Source: Rubrivivax sp. (GTDB lineage: Bacteria; Pseudomonadota; Gammaproteobacteria; Burkholderiales; Burkholderiaceae_C). Taken from it: 64,000 nt of DNA. Where the stretch lies: assembly GCA_020248945.1 (NCBI GenBank), contig JADCGQ010000023.1:1-64000 (forward strand), in the 5' to 3' direction. Below, in pieces: positions 1 through 9,501 of the stretch. The notes below the pieces were generated by a model, which searched no databases, was not told where the DNA came from, and was given only the letters and a program-made list of their open reading frames with translations. A program made the position numbers and the translations under genes. Every line of letters starts with the position of its first letter. The stretch's first letter is position 1.

Positions 1-47
1 CAGCCCCGCTGCCACCCTGGATCAGGGCCCCTTGTCGTCTGCGTCTT

Positions 48-68
48 GACTCACCCATCGGGTGAGTC
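48..68. repeat. Perfect 9-bp inverted repeat with a 3-base loop
   Basis: GACTCACCC and GGGTGAGTC flank the loop ATC. The hairpin lies just beyond the stop codon of the displaced toxin tail (minus strand). It could end transcription of the toxin locus, but there is no T tract on either strand, so a terminator role is only inferred. Confidence 0.45.
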
Positions 69-114
69 TGCCAAACCTGCTGTTCACCGCGCCAGTGCTG
101 GCTCGCGGCCGAGT

Positions 115-465
115 TCAGGTCGCGAAACTGCGGTTTCTAGGGTGATTCATCACCCGCGGCACCAACCCAGGCAAACGATCCGTCGGGATGACCCAAGCAG
201 GGATACCGCGATCGACGGCAGCCGGCGACAAGCCCTTGAAGATGCTGTTCGGGACGTCTGTGCGGGTGATCGTGTACGGCTGATCACCGAACGCCTTGAC
301 AGCTTGCTTTGCGTAGGCCGAGGCCTCGGCTGCCGAGGTCGTGAAGTACTTGCCTTCTGCCGAGCCAAGATTCCTCAGTGCACTTGTCGCCCTGATGTCG
401 GCAAGCTCGGCGGGACCGACCGCACGGAACAGCGAAGTTGTTCCCTTTGCGGCAAGAAATCTACT
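115..465 (-). pseudogene. Displaced, start-less C-terminal toxin module (orphan RHS tail)
   Basis: The minus-strand frame is open for 116 codons, from an in-frame TGA at 466-468 to the TGA at 115-117, and has no ATG, GTG or TTG start near its beginning. It translates to a coherent domain: LFRAVGPAELADI, then GKYFTTSAAEASAYAKQAVK, then a VDRGIPAWVIP segment near the end. This layout, with an N-terminal FRAV..ELADI and a KYFTTS..EA..YA motif, resembles C-terminal toxin domains seen on secreted RHS and filamentous proteins (family recognition from memory). It begins right after the stop codon of the probable immunity gene, the usual place for displaced rhs-CT cassettes that can recombine onto the full-length gene. 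It would be silent unless joined to an upstream coding frame. Confidence 0.6.
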
Positions 466-820
466 TCAGGAACTCCCTCGCCAGAATCGCTCCAGTGCTC
501 GAATCAATTTGACATCGGTACGATGAAAACGAGTTCGCGACGAGTGGGGACGTCGAACTAATCTTGTAGTAATAGTCGGCACTCTCCGGCAACTCAGCGT
601 CCCACAACTTAGCACCGGCTCTATCAAAGGCCAGCAAATTCTTGATCGCAGGCGAGCCTTGCCGGCGTATTCGCTTGTAGTCCGCATCTAGAAGGTACGC
701 ATCAGGATCCAGTAAAACGAACACCTTATTCCCATGCTCAACGGCATCCAACACAGGCCATTGCATTGGTATTGTCAGGCCATCAATCACCAAAGTCTTA
801 GCCTCAAAGGTCACGCTCAT
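461..820 (-). CDS. Probable immunity protein of the RHS toxin
   Basis: This 119-residue cytosolic-type protein has no signal peptide or membrane segment. It is rich in aromatic and acidic residues, with a KVFVLLDPDAYLLD segment, a NLLAFDRAG.KLWDAELP segment and a SPLVANSFSSYRC.IDSSTG tail. The alternating pattern suggests mostly beta structure. Its ATG overlaps the stop codon of the RHS gene by four bases, so translation is probably coupled, as for toxin-immunity pairs. The immunity role is inferred from position and size. Proteins with this NSFSSY..ID..TG ending are familiar as small hypothetical proteins near polymorphic toxins, but I cannot name a characterised family. Confidence 0.65.
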   Translation of the reverse strand: MSVTFEAKTLVIDGLTIPMQWPVLDAVEHGNKVFVLLDPDAYLLDADYKRIRRQGSPAIKNLLAFDRAGAKLWDAELPESADYYYKISSTSPLVANSFSSYRCQIDSSTGAILAREFLK

Positions 821-3800
821 GGCAGCGGTACTCCCGGTCCAAAGTTCTTCATAGGAATTTGATCAAGCAACTTGAACTGCTCAGCGCCACCTCTCATTCG
901 CCCCCATGCAGGCATGGGAATGGCACGCGACCGCTCTAGCAATGTTCCATTTGGCACAAGAACCTCTTGGATCATCGTGGCTTTGTTGCCAGGGGGCAGT
1001 GCAAGAGCTTCTTGCGCCCAAGCACTACTCTTAGGTGGAACGGCAGTAAGCCATCCGCCGACGTTGGCATCGCCCGAGAAGACCCGGTAGTAAACCTTGT
1101 CCCCCACTTGCTCGAACTGCCGAACTACACCTCCAGCACTCGGAAGAACTCCCTTTGCGGCCCTAAGCACCCCAAGTACCCGTGAAGCATTGCCGCCTGT
1201 GGCCACGTTGCCCAACGCGAACAATGTTCCTGCAGCAGTGTAGCCAGCCGCGGCCAGCCCATCCCCAGAGTTTGCTGCTTGGCTCGCCAGTTCGTTGTAG
1301 CCACCGGTCATGAAGCTGGACGTACCTCGAACCATACTTGCTGCAGCCGCACCACCTGCCCCTGGCCCATCCGACAGGCTTCCCGTCGACTTGCAAGTAG
1401 ATGCCCCCACATTGCCGCAATCGGGAGACATGCCCGTCGGGTCGGTGAATCGGAACGGGTTGTTGTTGGCATAGTGATATCGCCCAAAGAACCCCCCAGT
1501 CGTCACATCCGTTACCACCGGATCAACGCTCAGGAACCGTCCCGCAATTGGGTCGTAGTACCGCTGCTGCATGTACACGAGCCCCGTCTCCGGATCGTTC
1601 ACATGCCCCGTGTACCCCACCCGCGCGGGCACGTCCCAGCCGGCAGCCGTTGCGCCATAGGGTTCGTGCACCGTGGTCTGCACCACAGCCCCCGCGGCGT
1701 TCGTGCGCAGCATCGGGCTGCCCAGCACATCGGCATGCGAGTAGGTGACTTCGTTGCCGAAGCTCCCATCGCGCTGCTCGGCGATCAGCTTGCCGCCGAG
1801 GTAGATGTAACGGCGCCCGCCCTGGCCTGTTCGCCAGTCGCGGCGCAGCAGACCGTCTTGCGTGTAGCCGGTGTGGCGCAACGCGCCACCCACCATCCAG
1901 GTCTTGGTTCTCCGGCCGTGCCCGTCGTAGTCCAGCCCCGTGTGCGCGGTCGAACTGAGCATCCGGTTGGCAATGTCGAAGGTGAAGTGCGTGTCGCCCC
2001 GGCGCGTGATGTTGCCGTTGCTGTCGTACTCGAAGTCCAGGTTCTGGCTCCCGGTCAGCTGTGACAGGCGGTTACGCACCCGGTCCATGCCGTGCTCCAG
2101 CGTCCGGCTGCCCACCGTGCTGCGCACGATGTTGTCGAGGCCGTCGTACTCGAAGAGGCCACCCTGCTGGCTGCCGCGCTGCCACGGCCCGTTGGCCTGG
2201 CGCAGGCGGTCGAGCAGGTCGTAGTTGGGCAGGCTCACGCTGCGCATCGGGTCCACGGCATCGTCGATGGACGTGACGTTGCCCACGGGGTCGTAGCGGT
2301 ACGTCTGCCTGGAGCGCCCCACGTGCTCCCAGACTTCGGGGCGCCCGAAGGCGTCTGGTGTGGTCCGGAACGTGATGCCGTTGCCCAGCACGTAGCCGGC
2401 CACGCTGCCGTCCGGGTGGTAGCTCACGTTGCTCGCGTACCCGCCCATGCGCCGGGGCCGGCCCAGGGCATCGGGATCCAGGGCCACTTCGCCATACGCG
2501 TCCGCGTAGCTGCGGCGTTGGCGTCGCGGGTCGACTTGGTAGAACCACGACCAGAAGTTCGCCGGGTCGCCCCAGGTGTGGCGCTCCTCCTTCAGCTCCC
2601 TTGAGTTGTGGTACTCATAGGCCCACGTCAGGGTGTTGCGGCCTGTGCGGTAGCTGGTGATCCGCTCCAGCAGGCCGTCCGCCTTGTAGGTGCGCTCGAT
2701 CTGCCCATTGCCGTCACCCTGCCGAGCCCAGCGCAGGCGATTGCGCGTGTCGTATTCATACCGGATGCGGCGTTGTTCCGGCGCGGCGCTGGCATCGCAG
2801 GCGAGGGTGTTGAGCGCAGTGCCCGGCGCCACCCACGCCAGGTTGCCGGCGGCGTCGAACTGCCGCACGGTGGCGCCCCCTTCGGGTTCGATGGTCTTGC
2901 ACAGCTGTTGCGTCGCGTCGTACACGTAGTGCCGGGTGGCCGATACCAGCCCTTGCGGCGATGGCCCGCTGCGGGTGATGGACGTGGCCTTGCCCAGAAA
3001 GTCGCGACCGATGCTGACTGTCACGCCCTCCGGCATCGTGATGTTCCTGATAGAGCTTTCCACGGGCTCGTCGAAGGCCTGGAAGCTCATCGTGGTGACG
3101 GCCTTCCGCGGGTTGGTCACCCTGCGAAGGAAGCCAGGGCGGTACTCCGTCTTCGTCGTGTGGCTAACGCCGTTGGTGCCCTCTTCGGTTTGCTCTGTGT
3201 TGCGCCCAAGGCGATCACGCTTGATATGTGTGCCGGCATTCGTCAGGCCAATAGCGCCAATGTCGCGCAGCGCCTGGCTGGTGAAGATGGTCTGTCCCAG
3301 CACGTCGTAGCGCTTCTCCACGGTGCGGGCGGTGGTGCCCGGCGAGGCGGCGTCGTAGCGGCGCTCCAGGCGCTCTCGCCACAGCGCGTCGAACCATCTG
3401 TCGGTGACGTCGCCACAGGTCTCGATGCGCTGCCGCCAGTGGCCCGCCGGCAAGCCGCGATCGGCCGCCGGAGCGCGCCAGAAGCTCAGCACGGTGTCGC
3501 AGTACGCCACCGGGTCGCCGGTGGGGTAGCGCACGCGGGTCAGCCGGCCCATGGGGTCGTACTCCAGCTGGTGGCGGCTGCCCACCTCGTTGGTGTGCTC
3601 CAGCGTCCAGCCGGCGTTGTTGATCACCTGGGTGGCCATGCTGCCATCGGCAAACACGGCGCGTTGCGGCCGGCCGCGGCGGTGATTGCTGAACTCGGTG
3701 CGGTTGCCCTTGCCGTCGAAGAGGTTCTTGAGCGTGCCGTCGACGTGGTACTCGAAGCGCGCCTTGGGAAGACCGAACTCCTGAACCGTGTGCAGCTGGC

Positions 3801-5823
3801 CCAGGGTCGTGTGAAAGCTGTTTCGTTCGGCCTCGAGCCACGCTCCGGTGCCGCGTACGTGCCGGCTCTCTACCAGCCCCACCACCCCCAGGTGGGCGTA
3901 GGCATCGGTGTACTGGGTGCGCTCGCTGCGGCTGTCGCCCAGGCTGCTGGTGGACGTGGACTGCGTAACACGAGCGCGGCCGTCGTAGCTGTCGACCTGC
4001 CATCGGAACCATGCCGCTTGATCGTGCTGGTCGATCTGCCGATAGTCCTGCGGCCGGTTGACCACACCGCTCCAATCAAACAGGAGGTTCGGACTGTCGC
4101 CAAACCGTTCCGGGAACTCGTTGGACGAGGGCACCTTGTATCGATAGGTCGTCGTGCGCAGCTGCGGCGTCGAGGTGGTGCCGCCAGCCTCGACACGAAG
4201 CAGCTGCCCCTCGTTCTGCCGCCACACGATGCCGAACTCGTGCTTCGTCACGGTGCCGTCGGGCTCGGTGACCTGCGTGGTCTTGCGATCCGCGCATCCG
4301 GCACAGGGTGCCCACGATCCCAGCACCAGGTTCAGGGGGCCGTCGTAGGCCCAGACCATCGGGGCCGCGCCGGGTGCCGTGACCGTCTTGCGCTTCAGCG
4401 AGAAGCTGATCGTCTCGCGCGGGTACACCGAGCCGTTGGTCCAGTTGCCGATCTCACCCGAGTGGTACGTGCACACCCGCGGCACGTTGCTCAGCGGCTG
4501 GTAGACGTAGTCGGCCTCGAAGCGGCCGACTGCGCCCGACGGGTGCGTCAGCGTGCCCACCCCGTAGTAGCCCATGGGCGTGGGGTGGCCGTCGCAGTCG
4601 CGCGTGCCCTCGTTGACGGGCTCGCTTTCGGTGACGAAGCCGCGCAGGTCGAAGCGCCAGGCCTGGCCGTCGGGCTGCGTGACGCTGCCGAGGTCGCCGT
4701 TGGCCAGGTAGGCGTAGGTCCAGGTGCGCAAGGCGGTGGCGCTCATGGAGGACGTGGCGCGCTGATGGTCGCAGTTCGGGCAGCCCGGGGGCAGCGGCGG
4801 CGGCACCGGTGGCGGCGGTGCCGGTGCGGCAAGGTCGCCGTCGGTCGCGCTCACCAGCCGGTCCCCGCTGTACTGCAGCGTGATCACGCGGCCATCGCTG
4901 GCCTCGATGCGCAGCAGGTTCATCGGGCGGGCTGGGTCGTAGTGGTAGCTCACCCAGTTGCCGAAGCGGTCGCTCACCCGGGTCGCCATCAGGAACATGT
5001 CGACCCGCGGGAGCCCGTTGACCTTCTGCAGCGTGCGCTGCTGGCGGCTGGCCATCCAGTTGAAGAAATAGGTCACGCCGTCCGGCGAGCGGGCAATGAA
5101 GCCTTCGCCAGCCGCGTTCAGCACCCCGGGCAGGCATCCGATCTGCCACTGCTGTCGTGTCGTCAGCGGCCAGCGTCCGCCCTCCGTGGGAAGGCGACTG
5201 TTGGCCAGGATCTCCTGGCTGCCTTGACCGGGAATGACCAGGAAGGTGCCCTGCCAGTACTCCGAGGGCAGAAACTCGGTGTTGTACAGGTTCCCTTCTA
5301 TGTCGCGATAGCCGCGGTACACGGTCGGCGGTGCGGAGAACTGGCTGCACCGCGTCTGCGGTCCTCCGAGCGATGTCACCCATCCTTCCGGCGCGGCGAA
5401 TGTGCCTTCGATGCGCGGCATGTTCAGGTCCCAGTCGGCCAGCACGCCACGCACCTGCCAGGAGCGGCCCGGCGAGTGCGTTCGTGTCAGCGCCACGGGC
5501 AAGGCGCTGTTGCCGGGCAGGCTGATGTCGGTGTGCTCGAACGAGAAGCTGCCGTTGTAGAGGTTGAGCCTGTCGCCGAACAGATCGGGGCCCAGGGCGG
5601 TGATCGCATCGGGCGCGGTGGGCTTGCGGCCCTGGAGGTACGCCACGTCGACGGCACTGGCTGTGCCACCGGCGGCCACCACGCGCACGGCCGGCTTGTC
5701 GAGCAGCGTGGCGCGTGGCGTGGCGGCCTGAGCCGCCAGCGTGGTCAACAGCGCCCCGATCGCCGTCGCCAAGACGCGGCTCCTGAAGGACAGCGATCGA
5801 ACCCGAGCTTGTGTTGTTTGCAT
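817..5823 (-). CDS. Secreted RHS/YD-repeat protein with C-terminal toxin domain
   Basis: This is a 1668-residue polymorphic toxin candidate. A Sec-type signal peptide covers about residues 1-34, ending in AAQA. Residues of about 300-1400 carry many YD repeats (Y-x-x-x-G-R/N-x..., for example YDPMGRLTRV and YDSNGNITRRGD). The region before residue 1465 holds the conserved RHS core end: YDPIAGRFLSVDP, then NNPFRFTDPTGM. After this boundary the tail is unrelated to the core and includes a small-residue stretch, then YYRVFSGDANVGGWLT, LPPGNKA and RGGAEQFKLL. The YRV..G..LP..N..P.GT..GG.EQ order is reminiscent of TNT/ADP-ribosyltransferase-like NAD-dependent toxins, which is a weak inference. A proline run (PPPPPVPPPLPP) lies at about residue 340. 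The Sec signal, with no PAAR or VgrG gene nearby, argues against type VI delivery. The toxin-encoding end has visibly lower GC than the core. Confidence 0.88.
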   Translation of the reverse strand: MQTTQARVRSLSFRSRVLATAIGALLTTLAAQAATPRATLLDKPAVRVVAAGGTASAVDVAYLQGRKPTAPDAITALGPDLFGDRLNLYNGSFSFEHTDISLPGNSALPVALTRTHSPGRSWQVRGVLADWDLNMPRIEGTFAAPEGWVTSLGGPQTRCSQFSAPPTVYRGYRDIEGNLYNTEFLPSEYWQGTFLVIPGQGSQEILANSRLPTEGGRWPLTTRQQWQIGCLPGVLNAAGEGFIARSPDGVTYFFNWMASRQQRTLQKVNGLPRVDMFLMATRVSDRFGNWVSYHYDPARPMNLLRIEASDGRVITLQYSGDRLVSATDGDLAAPAPPPPVPPPLPPGCPNCDHQRATSSMSATALRTWTYAYLANGDLGSVTQPDGQAWRFDLRGFVTESEPVNEGTRDCDGHPTPMGYYGVGTLTHPSGAVGRFEADYVYQPLSNVPRVCTYHSGEIGNWTNGSVYPRETISFSLKRKTVTAPGAAPMVWAYDGPLNLVLGSWAPCAGCADRKTTQVTEPDGTVTKHEFGIVWRQNEGQLLRVEAGGTTSTPQLRTTTYRYKVPSSNEFPERFGDSPNLLFDWSGVVNRPQDYRQIDQHDQAAWFRWQVDSYDGRARVTQSTSTSSLGDSRSERTQYTDAYAHLGVVGLVESRHVRGTGAWLEAERNSFHTTLGQLHTVQEFGLPKARFEYHVDGTLKNLFDGKGNRTEFSNHRRGRPQRAVFADGSMATQVINNAGWTLEHTNEVGSRHQLEYDPMGRLTRVRYPTGDPVAYCDTVLSFWRAPAADRGLPAGHWRQRIETCGDVTDRWFDALWRERLERRYDAASPGTTARTVEKRYDVLGQTIFTSQALRDIGAIGLTNAGTHIKRDRLGRNTEQTEEGTNGVSHTTKTEYRPGFLRRVTNPRKAVTTMSFQAFDEPVESSIRNITMPEGVTVSIGRDFLGKATSITRSGPSPQGLVSATRHYVYDATQQLCKTIEPEGGATVRQFDAAGNLAWVAPGTALNTLACDASAAPEQRRIRYEYDTRNRLRWARQGDGNGQIERTYKADGLLERITSYRTGRNTLTWAYEYHNSRELKEERHTWGDPANFWSWFYQVDPRRQRRSYADAYGEVALDPDALGRPRRMGGYASNVSYHPDGSVAGYVLGNGITFRTTPDAFGRPEVWEHVGRSRQTYRYDPVGNVTSIDDAVDPMRSVSLPNYDLLDRLRQANGPWQRGSQQGGLFEYDGLDNIVRSTVGSRTLEHGMDRVRNRLSQLTGSQNLDFEYDSNGNITRRGDTHFTFDIANRMLSSTAHTGLDYDGHGRRTKTWMVGGALRHTGYTQDGLLRRDWRTGQGGRRYIYLGGKLIAEQRDGSFGNEVTYSHADVLGSPMLRTNAAGAVVQTTVHEPYGATAAGWDVPARVGYTGHVNDPETGLVYMQQRYYDPIAGRFLSVDPVVTDVTTGGFFGRYHYANNNPFRFTDPTGMSPDCGNVGASTCKSTGSLSDGPGAGGAAAASMVRGTSSFMTGGYNELASQAANSGDGLAAAGYTAAGTLFALGNVATGGNASRVLGVLRAAKGVLPSAGGVVRQFEQVGDKVYYRVFSGDANVGGWLTAVPPKSSAWAQEALALPPGNKATMIQEVLVPNGTLLERSRAIPMPAWGRMRGGAEQFKLLDQIPMKNFGPGVPLP

Positions 5824-6044
5824 GAGGCCTCCCTGCCGCTGCGTCGGCGGTCGAACACCGATATGGCGCTCCAGCCCCCATCATGCGAAGCACCGCTCGC
5901 ACCGCGGCAACCAGCAAATCCCTAACCACCGATCGGTGTGCCCCCGAACACACCTCCGACGGGGGGATTGCCCGGTGGTTCGGGACCCGCTTCGTGCGCC
6001 GACTCCACGCCTCCGGTTGCCCGGCAAGCCACAATCCCAGCTCG

Positions 6045-7130
6045 ATGAGCACCTGCCCGCCTCCCCTCACCCTGCCGGCGCTGCGCCACCATCTCGCCGC
6101 GCTCGGCGCCGGGCCCCAGCACGAGCTGCGCGTGCTGCGCGACTGGGTGCAGTGCCGCGATCCGGCCGCGGCGCGGCGCAAGCCCGAGCACTTTCTGCCG
6201 CAGGCGCTGCGCCAGGGCTACGCCGCGCTGCAGGCCGATCTCGACCGCCTGGCGCAGCCGCTCGCGCAGCACCTGGGCAGCGACGGCGCGCGCCGCCTGA
6301 TCGTGGGCCTGCACGACGGCGCCACGGTGGAGGCCGTGCTGCTCGCCCCTACCCGCAGCCCGGCGCTGTGCGTGAGCTCGCAGGTCGGCTGCGCGGTGGG
6401 CTGCACCTTCTGCCAGACCGGCCGTGGCGGCCTCGAGCGCCAGCTCGGCAGCGCCGAGATCGTGGCCCAGGTGGTGCTGGCGCGGCGGCTGCAGCCGGTG
6501 CAGAAGGTGGTCTTCATGGGCATGGGCGAGCCGGCGCACAACCTCGAGGCCGTGATCGAGGCCATCCAGTGCCTGGGCCAGGAAGGCGGCATCGGCCACA
6601 AGCAGCTGGTGTTCTCCACCGTCGGCGACCGCCGCGCCTTCGAGCAGCTGCCGCTGCAGCGCGTGAAGCCGGCGCTGGCGCTCAGCCTGCACACCACCAA
6701 GCCGGGCTTGCGCGAGCAACTGCTGCCGCGCGCGCCGCGCCTCACGCCCGCCGAGCTGGTGGACGCCGCCGACGCCTACGCCCGCGCCACCGGCTACCCG
6801 GCGCAGATCCAGTGGACGCTGATCGACGGCGTGAACGACGGCGACGACGAGCTCGAGGCGCTGGCCACGCTGATGGCCGGCCGCCACGCCATGCTCAACC
6901 TGATCCCGTTCAACGAGGTCGCCGGCAGCGGCTTCCGCCGCCCGCCCATCGAGCGCGCCGCCGCCATGGCGCGCTGGCTGCACCGCCGCGGCGTGCTGAC
7001 CAAGCTGCGCAACTCCGACGGGCAGGACGTGGATGCCGGCTGCGGCCAGCTGCGCGCCCGCCACGACGCCGCCGCGGCGCGGCCGGTGCGGGTGGTGCGC
7101 GCGCCGGGCAGCCTCCGTTCGCCCGCCTGA
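6045..7130 (+). CDS. RlmN/Cfr-family radical SAM RNA methyltransferase (paralogue)
   Basis: This 361-residue protein is predicted to methylate C2 or C8 of an adenosine in RNA by radical SAM chemistry. The 4Fe-4S motif C-x3-C-x2-C is in GCAVGCTFCQTG, preceded by LCVSSQ. The GMGEP motif and the methyl-carrying cysteine in DVDAGCGQL are both present, so the catalytic set looks complete. The N-terminal third differs from housekeeping RlmN, and none of the usual RlmN neighbours (ndk, hisS, pilW) is here, so it is probably a second family member. I chose the ATG at 6045 because a CACAAT -10-like box ends 9 bases before it and the upstream extension looks non-coding. Confidence 0.8.
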   Translation: MSTCPPPLTLPALRHHLAALGAGPQHELRVLRDWVQCRDPAAARRKPEHFLPQALRQGYAALQADLDRLAQPLAQHLGSDGARRLIVGLHDGATVEAVLLAPTRSPALCVSSQVGCAVGCTFCQTGRGGLERQLGSAEIVAQVVLARRLQPVQKVVFMGMGEPAHNLEAVIEAIQCLGQEGGIGHKQLVFSTVGDRRAFEQLPLQRVKPALALSLHTTKPGLREQLLPRAPRLTPAELVDAADAYARATGYPAQIQWTLIDGVNDGDDELEALATLMAGRHAMLNLIPFNEVAGSGFRRPPIERAAAMARWLHRRGVLTKLRNSDGQDVDAGCGQLRARHDAAAARPVRVVRAPGSLRSPA

Positions 7131-7197
7131 GCCGCCATTCGCGCCGCGCAGCCGGCGATTCGACCGCTGGCCGGCCCGTGCCACGGGCAGCCCTGGC

Positions 7198-7203
7198 CAC
7201 AAT
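7198..7203 (+). promoter_or_regulatory. -10-like hexamer CACAAT, leaderless promoter candidate
   Basis: CACAAT ends 7 bases before the ATG at 7211, and no Shine-Dalgarno sequence lies between them. The transcription start would fall at or next to the start codon. Confidence 0.4.
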
Positions 7204-7210
7204 GGGCGCC

Positions 7211-8691
7211 ATGACACGCACACCCCTCGTAGCAGCCTCGCTGCTGGCGCTGGCCCTGGGCGCCCCCCCCGCCAGCGCCGCCCCGCCCTTGCCCCTGGAG
7301 CCTTGCCGGCTGCGCGGCGTCGAGCACGACGCGCTGTGCGGCGTGCTCAAGCGCCCGCTCAACCCGGCCGAGCCGCAAGGCAAGACCATCGACGTGCACG
7401 TGGCCGTGCTGCCGGCGCTGGCGCGCAACAAGAAGCCCGACCCGGTGTTCCTGCTCGCCGGCGGCCCGGGCCAGAGCGCCATCGGCCTGGCACCGACGGC
7501 CGAGCGCCTGTATGCGCGGCTGCTCAACCGGCGCGATGTGGTGCTGGTCGACCAGCGCGGCGTCGGCCGCAGCGCGCCACTGGTCTGCGACGAAGGCGAT
7601 GCCACCGCTCCGCTGGCCGACCGCATCGACAACGAGGGCGTGATCCGGCTGCTGGCGAGCTGCCGCGAGGCCCTGCAGAAGCTGCCGCACGGCGACCTGC
7701 GCCAGTACACGACGACGATCGCCGTGCAGGACATCGACGCCGTGCGCGCCGCACTCGGCGCCGAGCGCGTCAACGTCATCGGCGGCAGCTACGGCACGCG
7801 CGCCGGGCTCGAGTACGCGCGGCAGTTTCCGCAGCGCGTGCGCCGCCTGGTGCTGGACGGCGTAGCGCCGGCCGACATGGCGTTGCCGGCCACCTTCTCG
7901 CCCGATGGCCAGGCCGCACTCGACGCGGTGTTCGCCGCCTGCGAGGCCGACAAGGCCTGCAACGGCCGCCACCCGCAGCTGCGCGAGCGCTGGCGCGCGC
8001 TGGCCGCGGCGCTGCCCAAGGCGATGCCGGTGACGCACCCGCTCACGGGCGCGGTGGAAACGCTCACCGTGACGCGCGACGTGCTCGCCGGGCAGGTGCG
8101 CCTGCCGCTGTACGTGCCGGCCCTGGCCGCAGCGCTGCCGGCGGCCATGGACCGCGCGACGCGGGGCGATCTCGGCCCGCTGCTGGCGCTGAACATGGGC
8201 CTGAGTTCGCGGCGCGACACGCAGCTGGCCGCCGGCATGCACTTCAGCGTCATCTGCGCCGAAGACATGCCGCGCATGGCGCTGTCGCAAGCCCAGGAGA
8301 GGCCCGGCACCGACTTCGGCAGCAGCTTCGCCGAGCTCTACACCCGCATCTGCGCCGACTGGCCACGCGGCAGCGTGCCGGCGGAGTTCTACCGCGTGCC
8401 CACGCTGGCGGCGCCGACGCTGGTGCTGTCGGGCGGCGCCGATCCGGTGACACCACCGCGCCACGGCGAGCGCATCGTCAAGGCCCTGGGTGCCGCCGCA
8501 CGCCACGTGGTCGTGCCGCAGGCCGGCCACGGCGTGATGGCCCTGCCCTGCGTGCGCGACGTGCTGTTCCGCTTCATCGACGCCGACACCGACGCGGCGG
8601 CGCAGCAGGTCGATGCCGGCTGTGCGGCGGCCATCCCGCGGCCTGCTGCCTTTGTGCCGCTGGCCGCAGCAACCGGTTCTGGAGCGCCGAA

Positions 8692-8695
<4 letters not shown>
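7211..8695 (+). CDS. Secreted alpha/beta hydrolase (tripeptidyl aminopeptidase/proline iminopeptidase-like)
   Basis: The 494-residue precursor has a Sec signal peptide (about residues 1-22, cleavage after ASA) and so acts outside the cytoplasm. The fold signatures are the oxyanion-hole motif LLAGGPGQS, VVLVDQRGVGRS, and the nucleophile elbow GGSYGT (Ser in G-x-S-x-G). Near the end, LSGGADPVTPP holds the acid and AGHGVM the catalytic histidine. Length and motif spacing fit the SlpD/SlpE-type peptidase family rather than a simple esterase; the substrate is unknown. Its TGA overlaps the ATG of the ABC ATPase gene, so it may be co-transcribed with the exporter. An in-frame ATG at 7202 is less likely because it would fall inside the -10-like box. 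Confidence 0.82.

Positions 8696-9497
<802 letters not shown>

Positions 9498-9501
<4 letters not shown>

Noticed and set aside
2608..5925. Very long open frame on the plus strand opposite the RHS gene
   Set aside because: It is antisense to a clearly coding YD-repeat gene. The translation is low-complexity and rich in Arg, Ala and Val, as expected for shadow frames in GC-rich DNA.
5824..6044. Possible extra N-terminal coding for the radical SAM enzyme (ATG at 5883)
   Set aside because: The extension has no family similarity and covers the presumed promoters of both this gene and the divergent RHS gene.
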